Shown: in pieces, positions 9,220 through 20,646 of the stretch | Numbering within the stretch: position 1 is the first letter of the stretch | Layout: each line of letters opens with the position of its first letter | Source of the DNA: Panicum virgatum | Taxonomy: Eukaryota; Streptophyta; Magnoliopsida; Poales; Poaceae | DNA: 64,000 nucleotides | NCBI RefSeq assembly: GCF_016808335.1 | Contig: NC_053141.1 | Coordinates: 4,580,711 to 4,644,710 of the forward strand | Direction of reading: 5' to 3' | Translations under genes and position numbers: made by a program | Notes under the pieces: model-generated | Told to the model about the DNA's origin: nothing | Database searches by the model: none | What the model saw: only the letters and a program-made list of their open reading frames with translations

Positions 9220-12200
9220 CAGGAGGTCGATGGAAGTCCTCTATGGATGTGACCGTCGTGGTAGAACTCGCCTCTAGGATCCAAGATCTCGTTCAAAATG
9301 AATCCGGCGAGCTGCTCGAACACGGCGTTGATCCGATCAGTAGAGTAACATTCATCCCCATTTGAGACATCTATCATTTAGGAAAAAAAGGATTAACATC
9401 ATGTGCGTTAGTACAATTATGAAAATGTACTAGTGAACGATTTGGACGTACTCTCGTGTCTTCATCGGTAGCCTTCCCGCATGGAGTCATGATGTGCAAG
9501 TAGTCGCATACGTAGTATCCGCACCAATCAGTTCCTTATTGTTGTCTCGCACACTTAAGGAGAAATAAATAAATTACTCAATTTAGAACAATTTGGGATT
9601 ATATACTTAACTAGACAAATCTTTATGAATCAACATACCGGATAATCCATGTTAACGTTCAGTTCGGGCCTCCATTGACCACGTCCTTTGTTATTTTTCA
9701 CAAATTTTTTCTAAACCCTGCGCTCAAAGTTAAGTTTGATATTCAGGAATTGTTATTAACAGAAAAAAGATTTGATTGTGCAAACTGAACTTACCTGTTC
9801 AAGGGGTCTAGGATATGTTGGATTGCGGACTTTGGATTTCTCATTGAGTCAAAGACTATAAGATTGCCGGTCTCTACGGAATGTATGAGTAAAATCCAAT
9901 GATAACTGCAGATATAGATAGGATATATACATACATGCATTAGACGACTTAGTATTTATTTAGTAATATAACAGAGGATTGAGTCGACCAAGACTTACCC
10001 AAAGTTGTATGGTATGAATATATAGGATTTGTAATTTTGCCTAGTCAACGAATCATATATGTTTTGGCACGTTTCCTTGTAATTTTCGTTGAGCACTTTC
10101 TGGTTGACTAGCAAAGGAGACATGAAGCCGATCTGATGGTGTCATCCATATTTTCAGCTTCTTTGGGTCTCTTGTCTAAATGATACAATAGAAATTTTAT
10201 AATGCACACATATAATTATGTTCTTGTTAACCAAAAGTATTAATGTAGAGGTAAGTGATACTTACAAAACTCAAATGGTGATGATAGAGACGTCGAGGGC
10301 TTGTCGATGGTAAATGTGATATAAATTTTCAAAGTACACCCAGAAGTCGTCCTCCCCGCGGAAGAAATCATGGTCACGATACTTGACTCCAAATATTTTC
10401 CCTTCGTCATTCGACATTCGCAGGTATCATCTATGCAAATTGAACATCTGCGTGCCTAGACTTTTCTCATCTTCCTCAGTGATAAAAGGTTTTCCATGCT
10501 GGAATGGAGTAAGAATGGGAGCGACTGGGATTTCTGCCTCCACTTGCCCCAATGCCTCCTCTAGCGTTAATCTAGTTTCAGAAAGAAATATCGCGGCCGC
10601 CTGGAGTTGTACGTCCGTCGGGTGTAGGAGTGGCAACCCTGGCACCCGGAGGGGCTCGAGTCCTTTTTGTTGTGTGTCAAGCTGAGGAATGGTATTGCCA
10701 CATTTTTTCTTCAGATTTCTCACCTTGTGTGCTTTTGTCAGAGTACGATCATAGTCCGAGGATAAGCTTTTCGGTTTTGGTGGGTTGTCTAGGTTTGCGA
10801 GAAGGTTTTTCCCTAGTTCTAGAGGTACCTTTTCCCTCGGCGGGGGGACTTTAGGCTTCAATTGTTCTTTTATATATCGAGCAGTCTCCTCTTTCAACTT
10901 CTCAGCGGTTTTCTCGTAGGTTAATATTCTTTCGACCGTTTTATGCTTCTTCTTTGAGGGTCCAGCCGCTGGGAGGGATGCTGTCTTTTTCTTTCCTTTT
11001 TCTGGGTCAGGAGGAGTTGGAGTACTCGTGGCCCTTTGCGCCGGCGGAGACGGTGGTGAAGGAGGTGGTTGTGGGGACGGCGGTGAGGGAGACCGCGGAG
11101 ACGGGCGATCGGTCTGCACGGGAGCCGTTGTGCTTGCAGTAAGTTTGATGTCGGCCTTGCGCCATAGAACGACCCCATGTAGTGCGTCTCCCAATGTCTT
11201 CTCTCCATCCCCTCCAACGAAGTCGAGCTCAAGATCCTCATTGTTTCCAAAGATATGCTCGACTATGACGGAGGTGTAGCAAGGGGGTATCGGCCTTCCA
11301 TGAATTGTAGTAGAAGGATTCAGGGGTAGGGCTGACCCGTATGTGACATGAATGGATATATTTATTGCTCGCACATGAAGCTCGCACGGTGTCGGCATGG
11401 TGACATCGTCCACTGGATACCTCTGGTCATCTACCGCCGTTGTCTCAATCTGGGGTTGCTGTTCTGCTTGTACATCGGGCGCCGCTGTGGATGCACAGCT
11501 GCTGCGTCGCTGAGAGACTGGGCTTATCACAACATCCGGGTGCGACCCAGCAGTGCCCCTTTGGCTCAGAGCTAGCTGCACTGCCTTATTGACCCTGGCG
11601 TCCATCTGAGATTCCAAGGACGCAACCTTCCTGGTCATCTCTTCTTGCATGGCACGAAGTTTCTCTTCCTGTTCGGCTTTGCTTTTTCGGTGAGTCTTGT
11701 AAGAGGAATCTCCGGCCCAAGCAACTTTCCATGGGACCACGCCGATGCCGCGGGCTCGTCCAGGGTGTTCCGGATTCTTTAATGCCCTTGTCAGCTCATC
11801 ATTCTCCCTTTGAGGCTGAAATGTTCCTTGTTGGGTCTCATCTATTGCAGCGACTAGATCACGGGACACTTCTTGCATATGCTCGAGCACGACCAAACTT
11901 CCAGCCAACTGTGGTGATCGGAATTCTTGCCCGAACAATAACCCCACATTGGTTGACAAATTTTGTGCTAGTAGCCTCTGGAGCACTTGGACAGCCCTCT
12001 GCGTCCACTTCTATGATGACCTGTCTTCTCTCCATTTTCTTGGTTGGCCGGCGTCTCCCTTTTGACTGGCTCAACGAAGTCGATGCGGAGGTCGACTAAA
12101 TTACAGAAAAGATATGTTAATCGCAAAACTAATCTACTGAAGTCACTATGCATATAGTTTTAAGATTCGTACTGGAACATGCTGCTGTTGATTGGGTGGC

Positions 12201-12370
12201 GGCGCAAAGTCATCATCTTCTTCATTGGCATCTCCAGACATATTCAGGAAGGAATCAGCTGTCCGAGCATCTTCTTCAGCGATTGGTTGGGTGGTGTTGG
12301 CCCTCGTATCTTCGTTTATTGTGTCCAACATGTATTGCTTGGCAACCTCGTCATCACCGAAGGGGTCCAT
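9220..12370 (-). pseudogene. CACTA second gene: acidic/coiled N-terminus plus Ulp1-like (C48) cysteine protease domain
   Basis: Multi-exon minus-strand gene starting at ATG 12370. The first exon is acidic (about 70 residues, DDEVAKQYML near the start). A second segment (12074-11860) and the long frame 11986-10427 overlap in different frames, so a frameshift separates them. The long frame has a helical charged stretch (KAEQEEKLRAMQEEMTRK), proline-rich sequence near 11120-11040 and a basic segment. Downstream exons encode a Ulp1-like protease core: the His-Trp dyad in YHWILL (about 9890), an Asp in FDSMRNP (about 9840) and the Cys in TDWCGYYVCDYL (about 9510). A GTAAGT donor at 9794 and a GCGCAG acceptor at 9718 support introns. 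Its role in transposition is unknown; SUMO-protease-like domains recur in plant CACTA elements. Confidence 0.7.
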
Positions 12371-12464
12371 CCTTAACTGAAACCGTAAAAATGTGTTAGA
12401 GTATGTGTCCTTCCTTAAATGAAGCAGGAGAATTCAATTCTTTGAACGAATATGCGTGTTTAAA

Positions 12465-12665
12465 AGAGAGAGTGTGTGTGTGTGTATGTTAGAGGGACAG
12501 AGAAAGAGAGAGTTAGTGAGTGTGTGTGTGAGTCAGTGTGTGTGGGTGTGTGTGTGTCTGTGTGTTTGTGTGTTAGTGAGATAGAGAAAGAGAGAGAGTT
12601 AGTGTGTGTGTGAGTCAGTGTGTGAGTGAGTGAGTGTGTGTGTGTGTCTTTGAGAGAGCGAGAGG

Positions 12666-12696
<31 letters not shown>

Positions 12697-12829
12697 TGAG
12701 TGTGTGTGTGTGAGAGAGAGAGAGAAAGTGTGTGTGAGAGTGAGTGTGAGTGTGTGTGAGAGAGTGTGTGTGTGTGTGTGTATGTGTGTGAGAGAGAGAG
12801 AGTTAGTGTGTGTGTGTGAGAGAGAGAGT

Positions 12830-12866
<37 letters not shown>

Positions 12867-12870
12867 ATGT
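12465..12870. repeat. Mixed GT/GA simple-sequence tract
   Basis: About 400 bp of interspersed GTGTGT and GAGAGA runs, with no stable period longer than a few bases. It lies just upstream of the second CACTA gene. Minus-strand open frames rich in Thr-His are translations of the repeat, not genes. Confidence 0.9.
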
Positions 12871-12884
12871 GAGTGTGTGTGTCG

Positions 12885-13030
12885 TGGAACCGGGTCAAGG
12901 AACGGGGTCGAGGAACCGGGTCGAGTAACGGGGTCGAGGATTGAGGGTCGAGGTCTAGGGTTGAGGGTCGAGGTCGAGGGTCGAGGGACGGGGTTGAGGG
13001 TCGGGGTCGAGGGTCGAGGGACGGCGAATG
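12885..13030. repeat. GGGTCGAGG minisatellite
   Basis: A series of short imperfect units around GGGTCGAGG and GGAACGGGGTCGA, about 145 bp in total, directly follows the GT/GA tract inside the CACTA element. Confidence 0.8.
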
Positions 13031-13640
13031 CGTGTGTGAGTTAGAGAGCAAATACGAATGTGTTCGAGCTCGAGAATTAATATATATCAATCTAAATTAC
13101 AAATGCAATACATGAAATCAAGAATTACAAAATAAAATAATCAATACTTGGTAAATTGAATTCTTTGAATACAAGTACACACATGTCGTCATTATTCGTC
13201 GTCGTCATTACTCGTTGTCGTCGTCATTACTCGTCGTTGTCATTACATTATACAATGTAATAAAATTATACATAAAAGTAATAAAATTCTAAAAAGCATT
13301 ATTGTATCTAATACTAATAGTAATAGTTAAAAGCATTATTTAAAAATTCTATCTAATAGTAATAGTTAAAAGCATTATTCTATCTAAATACTAATATACA
13401 TAAATTATATACTATATACCTAAATTATATACTTTATACATATATAATACAAACTAAATTCTATCTAATTATATAATTATACAAACTAATTATAAAAACT
13501 AATTTAAAACTAAATTCTATCTAATTATACAAACTAATATAATAAATTATATACTATATACCTAAATTGTATACTACATACATATATACATATATAACAA
13601 ACTAATTATACAGAATATATAAATAAATAAAACAATAAAG
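13031..13640. other. AT-rich spacer in the CACTA element
   Basis: No gene seen. It contains a short TCGTCGTCATTACTCG repeat near 13185-13250, followed by AT-rich sequence with recurring AATTATATACTA and TCTATCTAAT words. Confidence 0.6.
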
Positions 13641-14160
13641 AAAAAAAGGGGCGGCGAGCGGCGGCGCCGCCATTCCTTACGTCATCGGCGCGCGCGGGGG
13701 CACTGCAAGGCGCGGTCGAGGAGGGCGAGTCGCCGGCGCGGTGGTGGGGGGCGAGTCGCCGGCGTGTTGGAGGAGGGCGGCGTCGAGGTGCTCGCTGCCG
13801 CAGGGGAGAGGGCCGCGCGCGGCGTCGAGGCGGGCCGGGAGGGCGATCGAGGATGGCGCGAGCACCGGAGAGGTCGAGGACGGTGGCACGAGGGCGTTTC
13901 CCAGCCGGGACGGGCGCGCGGAGTCACCCGGAGTCGACGTCGAGGAAGACGTCGGCGCAGGCGAGGGCGGAGGAGGGGCGGGCCACCGCCGCGGGCGAGG
14001 GCGGAGGAGGAGCGAGCGCGAAGGAGGGCCACCGGAGACGGTGGCACGACGATGCGGCGGTGCGCGGCGAAGGACGGCGACGGCAGCGCGAGGATTGGGG
14101 TCGACGCAGTGGCGGTGGTGGCAACGAACAAGATTGGGGAGGACTTAGCCGAGGAAGAAG
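13640..14160. other. GC-rich island inside the CACTA element
   Basis: About 520 bp of strongly GC- and CpG-rich sequence open in several frames on both strands. No frame has recognisable domains. It lies between the two CACTA genes, upstream of the Ulp1-type gene, and is better read as a promoter or 5' leader than as coding sequence. Confidence 0.45.
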
Positions 14161-14174
14161 AAGGGGATGGATTA

Positions 14175-14565
14175 TATAGGCAGGGCCTTTGGTACCGGGT
14201 GAAAACATCACCCGGTGCCAGTAGCTGCCTTAGGCACCGGTTTCTGTATCACCCGATGCCTTTATGAAGCCTTAGGCACCGGTTTCTGTTTCACCCGTTG
14301 CCTTAGGACCCCAACGGGCGGGAAATGAAATACACTTTGGCACCGGGTGAGGAAAACAAACCGGTGCCTAAGGCCTCTTTTGCTTTATCTAGACTGGTGG
14401 CCCTGTAATGTTTGAAATCTCTAAATAGCGTAATGGTAACTCAACTTGTTTTGAGCGCGGGAGCCTGGGTTCGACTCCCGCCCAGAGCACCTTTTTTTTT
14501 GACAAAAAAAGCCTTCGGTACCGGTTGAAACTACCAACTGGTACCAAAGGAGTTTTCTCTTAATT
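14175..14565. repeat. Internal cluster of subterminal-type motifs
   Basis: Repeated CACCGGTTTCTGT, CACCCGGTGCC and TACCGGTTG words, in direct and inverted orientation, occur in the middle of the element. They are clearly related to the end clusters at 8720-8940 and 18680-19015. No CACTA terminus lies nearby, so a nested element is not evident. Confidence 0.7.
14412..14493 (+). other. Degenerate tRNA-like sequence
   Basis: TAGCGTAATGG resembles a pol III A box and GGGTTCGACTCC matches the B box / T-loop consensus. The terminal CCAGAGC can partly pair with the start. The acceptor and anticodon arms are too decayed for a functional tRNA. Confidence 0.35.
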
Positions 14566-14570
14566 GCCAC

Positions 14571-14923
14571 ATAAATGATATATTTGTCTACTAATTACCT
14601 AATAAATCATTTAAAGACATAATAAATCATTTTAATTGCATAATAAATCATAATAAATCAAATAATTGCATAATAAATCAATTAAATGCACAATAATTCT
14701 GATTACTACATGATAAATCATTTAGTAGCATATGTAATCATTTTGATTGCAAAATAAATCATAATAAATCAAATAATTGCATAACAAATCATAATAAATC
14801 AAATAATTGCATAATAAATCATAATAAATCAAATAATTCCAAATAAATCATTTAATTGCCCAATAAATCAATTCATTGCATAAGAAATTTGATAATGTTC
14901 ACAGAAAATATTACAAGACATAA
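14571..14923. repeat. AT-rich short tandem repeat 3' of the transposase gene
   Basis: Units resembling ATAATAAATCAAATAATTGC recur imperfectly through 14590-14880. No gene seen. The transposase stop codon lies just to the right (14924). Confidence 0.65.
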
Positions 14924-17900
14924 TCATTCAACTAAGGGAATATTAACGATGGTTCGCTTTACAATCGTCCCTTCATTATGATCATGACGTGCGTACGGAG
15001 CCTCCTCTTCGGCTAAAAGAATACTTGTGTCAACCTCCACTGCGAACGGAGTCATATCTTCAACTTTATTGTATTCTTCTTTATCTGTGACATCGTCGAC
15101 TCCCACAATTTTCTTTTTTCCTGCCGGAACAATATGGCGCTTTGGCTCATCTCCGGCACCTACAAAGCTTGATTTATTTCTAGACTTGTCCTTCCTCGGT
15201 TTGCTAGACATGTCCTGCACATAGAAAACTTGAGTGACATCTTTAGCTAGGACGAATGGTTCGTCTCGATAGCCAAGCTCTTTGAGGTCTACCGTTGTCA
15301 TTTCATACTCGTCGATATCGACACCTTTTCCTGTGAGTTTAACCCAGTGACAATGAAATAGAGGTATCTTCAACGGCCCATAGTCGAGTTCCCATATCTC
15401 TTCAATGTAACCAAAATATGAGTTCGTTTGGCCACTAGAGTCGGTGGCATCTATACGGACACCACTATTTTGATTGGTGCTCTTGTTATCTTGGGCTCTT
15501 GTATAAAACGTGTAACCATTAATTTCATATCCTTGGTACATCAAGATTGAATTCGCCGGACCCCTGGCTAGCCAAGCTAGCTGCTCATGAATTTGATCGT
15601 TGGCCATGACTTCCTTCTGCAACCAGGTGGCGAATGTATCGTTATGATGTTTTGTAATCCATGTCTCAGAGTTCAAAGGGTATATGCTTCGCACAATTTG
15701 CATGTGCTCCTCCATGTATGGAGCCACCAAGACTGATTGTTGCAGAATTGTGAGATGTGCTTTGCTCAACGTGGCATGATCTGTGGCATTTACTGATTTT
15801 CTTCCAAGTGTGCCCTTTCCAATCAGTCGCCCCTCATGACGTGATACTGGAATACCAATTGGGCAGAGTTCTTCCACGTAGTCAACACAAAACTCAATGA
15901 CCTCCTCTGTGACGTAACCCTTCGCAATGCTTCCTTCTGGACGAGCCCGATTACGAACGTATTTCTTTAGGACTGCAAAGTATCGTTCAAAAGGGAACAT
16001 ATTATGAAGGAAAACAGGACCGAGAATACCAATCTCTTTGACCAGGTGAACTAGAAGATGCGTCATAATATTGAAGAATGATTGAGGAAATATCATTTCA
16101 AGACTGACTAAACTTTGGACAACATCCTCTTGTAGCCTGCTTAAACTCGATGGATTGATTGCCTTCTGAGAAATTATGTTGAGAAAGGCGCATAGCTTTA
16201 TAATTGTTGCTCGAACATTAGCTGGTAGAATACCTCTAAGTGCAACTGGAATCAATTGCATCATCAACACGTGACAGTCATTGGACTTTACGTGTGCGAA
16301 TTTCTTCTCTTTCAAGTTCAGTAGCCTCTTTATATTCGAAGAGTAGCCTGATGGAACCTTGACACTGTTCAAACAGTCAAACATAATTTGCTTCTCTTCC
16401 TTACTAAGACTGCAGCATGCAGGACCTAGATAATGACGTCATTTATCCCTTTTTTTCTGGATGTAGGGCAGCCCGTTGTTTCATATGTTGAAGATCTTGC
16501 CACGCTTCCAATGTATCCTTTGGCTTACCGTAGACACCAAGGCAGCCTAGAAGGTTCACACAAAAATTTTTTGTTAGGTGCATCACATCAATTGCGTGGC
16601 GGACGTCTAAGACTTCCCAATAAGGTAACTCCCAAAAAATACTCTTCTTCTTCCACATAGGTGCACGTCCGTCATCACTCTGCACTGATCTGCTGCCGGG
16701 TCCTTTTCCGAATACTACTTTTAAATCTTTGACCATTTCAAACACTATTTTCCCACAACGTTGTCTAGGCTTGGTACGATGATCTGCCTTTCCATCGTAG
16801 TGAGCATGCCTCCTCCTTAATGGGTGCTTGATCGGAAGAAATCGACGATGACTCATATACATGATCTTCCTACAGTGCTTGAGGTACGTGCTGTCGGTTT
16901 CTTCTAAACAATGGGTGCATGCCCTATAACCCTTATTGGATTGTCCGAAGATGTTACTTAGTGCTGGCCAATCATTGGTGGTTACGAAAAGTAATGCACT
17001 TAAAATGATCCTCTGCGTGCGCATCCCACATATGAACACCCTCCTCTTTCCACAACAATAGAAGATCCTCAATCAGTGGTTTCAGATACACATCTATATC
17101 GTTACCGGGTTGCTTCGTGCCGGGGATAAGCACCGGCATCATAATGAATTTCTGCTTCATACACAACCAGGGAGGAAGGTTGTATATACAGAGTGTCACA
17201 GGCCAGGTACTATGGCCACTGCTCTGCTCACCGAAAGGATTCATGACATCTGTACTTAAGCCAAACCTTATATTCCTCGCATCATTTGCAAATGTTGGGA
17301 ATGTTCTGTCCACTTTTCTCCACTACGACCCATCAGCGGGGTGTCTCAACATATTGTCTTGCTTACGTTCTTCTTTGTGCCATCACATCAATTTAGCATT
17401 TGTTTTGTTCATGAACAAACGTTTCAGACGTGGTATTAGAGGGAAATACCACATCACCTTGGCAGGCACCCTCTTCTTGAAACGCATCCCCTCAATGTCG
17501 CCTGGATCATCTCGAGGGATCTTATACTGGCATGCGTTGCATACAGGGCATGAATCCAAATTTTCATACTCACCTCGATATAGGATGCAGTCATTAGGAC
17601 AAGCATGTATCTTCTGTGCCTCTAATCCTAAAGGACAAACAACTTTTTTTGCCTCGTATGTTGTCGCCGGCAAGGTGTTACCCTCAGGGAGTAAGTTTTT
17701 TATAAGTTTCAGCAACTCCTCGAATCCCTTGTCAGACAAACCATTTGATGCCTTCCATTGCAACAATTCCAATGTCGTACACAACTTCTTTTGGTCTTAT
17801 TTGCAATCAGGGTACAACAATGTTCTGTAGTCCTCCAACATACGCTTCAGATCTCTCGATTCTTTTTCTATTTCGCAACCTTCCTCAGCTTCGTGCAGCA

Positions 17901-18303
17901 TCTGACCAAGATCATCCTCTACAACGTATCCTTCAGTATCTTCTTCAGGCTCACCCATTGCAGTGTCATTGAAAAAGGAATTATAATTGGCTGCAAAGTC
18001 AGGAATCCTGTCCTCTTCTTCTATATTATTATCCAGCACAATTCCTCTTTCGCCATGCTTGGTCCAGACATAGTAGTTCGGCATAAAACCACTATTGAAC
18101 AAGTGACTATGAATGGTTCTTGATGATGAGTAATCCTGCTCATTCTTACAGAATTTGCAAAGACAACGAACGAAACCGCCATACTTGTGTTTCTCGGCCG
18201 CTTCTATGAATTCATGCACGCCTTCCATGAACTCCTTTGAACGCCGACTCATCTGGGTCCACAATACATTTATATACATCATTGTACTGTACAAATAGTT
18301 CAT
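14924..18303 (-). pseudogene. CACTA TNPD-type transposase, disrupted
   Basis: Reads right to left. An N-terminal transposase-associated domain occupies 18303-17797 (SRRSKEFMEGV, a Cys-rich CLCKFCKN segment). A transposase core of the type called Transposase_21 follows (17784-16443, with CPNDCILYRGEY, CPVCNACQYK and NDWPALSN), then DUF4218-like (about 16384-15830, KSNDCHVLMMQL and FPFERYFAVLKK) and DUF4216-like (about 15430-15200) regions. In-frame stops occur at 17797-17799 and 17383-17385, and another lies before 17313. Reading frame shifts near 16985 and near 16440. Length and domain order match the family; the copy is inactive unless stops are bypassed. It would have excised and integrated the element via the CACTA ends. 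Confidence 0.88.
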
Positions 18304-18660
18304 TCATACTACCAATTTATAACAATATATTTATATAATTGATAATGCATATAACTATAATAAATAGATACTATTCACTTATCAAATAAATTGATAAAAC
18401 ATATAAATACAATAATTTGATAGTATTCAAATATCAAATAAATTGATAACGCATATAACTACAATAAGATGCTACAAATAAAAATAATTATCACATGTAT
18501 AAACTAAATCAAGTAATAACTGTTTCTAAAAATTAATTGCTAATTTATAAAGAAAAATAACTAACCTTTTTTTCAAAAAAAAGCAAAAATTCGCCTCCCC
18601 TCACCTCACTCAGCTGCCATGAACAGTGAGTTCACGGCAGCTTGAGTGGGGGAGGGGCTG
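18304..18660. other. AT-rich 5' region of the CACTA transposase
   Basis: No gene seen. AT-rich sequence with recurring ATCAAATAAATTGATAA words probably contains the transposase promoter or first intron. Confidence 0.5.
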
Positions 18661-18679
18661 GGGTATTTATAGGCTCGGG

Positions 18680-19015
18680 CCAAAAGCACCGGTTGGTTTC
18701 AATGATCCGGTGCTAAATTTTGTTCAATAGCACCGGGTCAAGGCACCAACCGGTGCCTTAGGCCCGAGCTCCTGGCAGCTGCCATGTTTCATCACCATAG
18801 GAACCGGTTATTACCATCAACCGGTGCCTATAGCGCCGCCTTCATTTGGTACCGGGTGGTGGTTCAAACCGGTTCCTATGCTGACGCATTGGAACCGGTT
18901 GGAACCACCACCCGGTACCAATTGTCCTCCACTAGGTCGGTCGAAGGCCAAAGGTACCAGCTGCTGTTACCCCATCGGTACCAGCTGCAACAGCAGCTGT
19001 TACCTTTGGCCTGGA
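18680..19015. repeat. Right subterminal repeat cluster of the CACTA element
   Basis: Dense ACCGGTTG, AACCGGTGCC and ACCGGGTGG words in both orientations, matching the left cluster. The sequence ends in the inverted terminal repeat at 19039. Confidence 0.75.
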
Positions 19016-19039
19016 CCGATGGCCCGTTTTCTAGTAGTG

Positions 19040-20182
19040 GATACAATGAATCGTACCCTGTGATACAATGAATCGTACCCACACACGTTATTGTTAACAT
19101 TTACCGTCCTGTTCGGCTGGTGGGAGAAGCTGATTTGGGACGGACTGGGGTTGGGTGGAGTCACATTCCAATTTATCGGCGACCGTATAAAGGGTTACAT
19201 ATGGTCGATTTCCGACCAATTGTTTTTCTGTTTTAGTATTATTTTGTCATTTTGTGACAAAAAGTTTTCAAAGAATTTTTTTTTAAAAAATATTTTAAAG
19301 AGAGAAAAGTGAAAAAATTGATGAAAAAAGTTTAAAATAGAAAATTTCAGAATAATTAAAAAAACTTATAGAAAAACTTTTGCATCCAAATCTAAGCTAA
19401 TGAAGTTAGGGAAAAATTATCAAGAAAAATATTTTGAAGAGGAAAAAGAAAAACTTTGATAAGAAAAAGTTTGGGAATAGTTGAAAAAATTTTAAAAAAA
19501 CTTTTGCATCCAAATCTAAACTAAAGATGTTTGAAAAGAATTTACATCCAATATTAAAAAGAAAAACAAAAAAAATTGCTAACCCGGCGGAGCTCACCGC
19601 CGCCGCCACCACGCCTCCCCCGGGAAACCGCCACTGGGCCGCGCCTCCCTCACCGCGCCGCTCCCCACCCATGAATACAAGGCAAGACTAAATTGCGGTT
19701 GCTCCAGTACTGATCGAACTAAGAGTGAATTTCTCATTTTCTCAAGTAAATCGAAACATTTATCAACCATAGCCATGTTTGGATCCATGGATTATTTTTT
19801 AGCCTATCCCCAAATAATTCCAAATAGTCCAAAGGGAGTCAAACAGGAGGGTTATTTTTGAGCTATTTTTAAATAACCTACCCAAAAAAATATCTCCACA
19901 AGAGGTGCTATTTGGGGCTATTTTGTGTGGGGCCTATTGATTTTCTCACTCACTCTCTTGAAAAAGTAGCATTCCAATAATTGGAAATGTGTTTTATGAG
20001 TCAAATAACTCTTGGATCCAAACACCTAAGGGCTATTTCATTGAAGGACTATTTTCTTGAGTTAAACTTTAACCCTCAAAATAACTCTTGGCTATTTCTT
20101 CAAACAGGACCCATGTTCATACCACTAAACCCTCTAGATCATTATTATTACAATTAACCAGGTCAAGCGTACCTTGGCAATG
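19040..20182. other. Flank between the CACTA element and the PMEI pseudogene
   Basis: No gene seen. The sequence is repeated inverted at about 45714-46830. Positions 19270-19580 are A-rich with recurring CTTTTGCATCCAAATCTAA. Positions about 19775-20118 look like a small inverted-repeat element, with GTTTGGATCC near the left end and the related complement of GGGTCCTGTTTG near the right end. The small open frames in both copies show no recognisable domain. Confidence 0.5.
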
Positions 20183-20646
20183 CTACTGCTTGCCATCAAC
20201 CAGAAGGGCTCCCAGCTCGAACGCGACCATGGTCAGATCGAGGTCGGCCGAGACCGCGGCGTGCAGCGGCGAGCCCCGGTAGCCCAACCAGAGCCCGCTC
20301 AGTACTCCTGCTTGGCCGCCGCGAAGTCGCAGTGGGCGAGCTGCTCCGTGATCCTGGCCACCGACGACCGCCGCAGCATCCGGTCGATCTCGGCCATGGT
20401 GGCGTCGTACCTCAGCAGGGCCTTCCTCGTCGCCGTGAGCGCGAAGACGGTGACCTGCTGGGCGGCGCTGGGCCCGCTCCGCAGCGTGTCCCGGCAGAGC
20501 TGGTACCACCTGGGCTCCTGCCTGTCGCGGGACTTGAGGCAGGCGTCCTCCCAGGTCATGGAGGGCACGCCGGGGCAAGCGTCGCCGGAGGAGATGAACA
20601 GGGTGGTGGCAAGGAAGACGAAGGTGACCGCCGATGCTCTCTTCAT
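20183..20646 (-). pseudogene. Broken PMEI-type inhibitor
   Basis: This is the inverted, degraded counterpart of 43814-44371. The ATG at 20646 and the signal peptide are intact. A 63-bp deletion between GGTGGC repeats removes 21 residues, including the Cys equivalent to 106. A 31-bp deletion after the GAGTAC equivalent shifts the frame and creates an immediate TGA (KQEY then stop). The sixth Cys is lost too, so the conserved second disulfide cannot form. The remaining C-terminal sequence down to 20183 is out of frame. Confidence 0.88.

Larger units (their letters stand above)
8703..19039 (-). mobile_element. CACTA (En/Spm-type) transposon, 10,337 bp
   Basis: The element begins CACTACTAGAAAACAGGCC and ends GGCCCGTTTTCTAGTAGTG, near-perfect inverted repeats. 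The 3-bp duplication GAT lies at 8700-8702 and 19040-19042. Both subterminal regions (8720-8940 and 18680-19015) are packed with ACCGGTGCC/ACCGGTACC motifs in both orientations, the usual transposase-binding clusters. It carries two minus-strand genes: a TNPD-type transposase (14924-18303) and a TNPA-position gene with a Ulp1-like protease domain (about 9220-12370). The transposase frame is broken, so the copy is no longer autonomous. The inverted duplicate (near 46825) has the empty site. Confidence 0.95.

Noticed and set aside
12803..13090. Minus-strand frame rich in Thr-His
   Set aside because: It is a translation of the GT simple repeat.
13677..14267. Overlapping frames in a GC island inside the CACTA element
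   Set aside because: Same reason: GC bias removes stops. No homology to CACTA proteins is apparent, and the island lies between genes.
14412..14493. Functional tRNA gene
   Set aside because: A and B boxes are visible but the acceptor and anticodon arms do not fold cleanly.
14180..14565. A complete second CACTA element nested inside the first
   Set aside because: Motifs are present but no CACTA terminal sequence or 3-bp duplication was found near the cluster.
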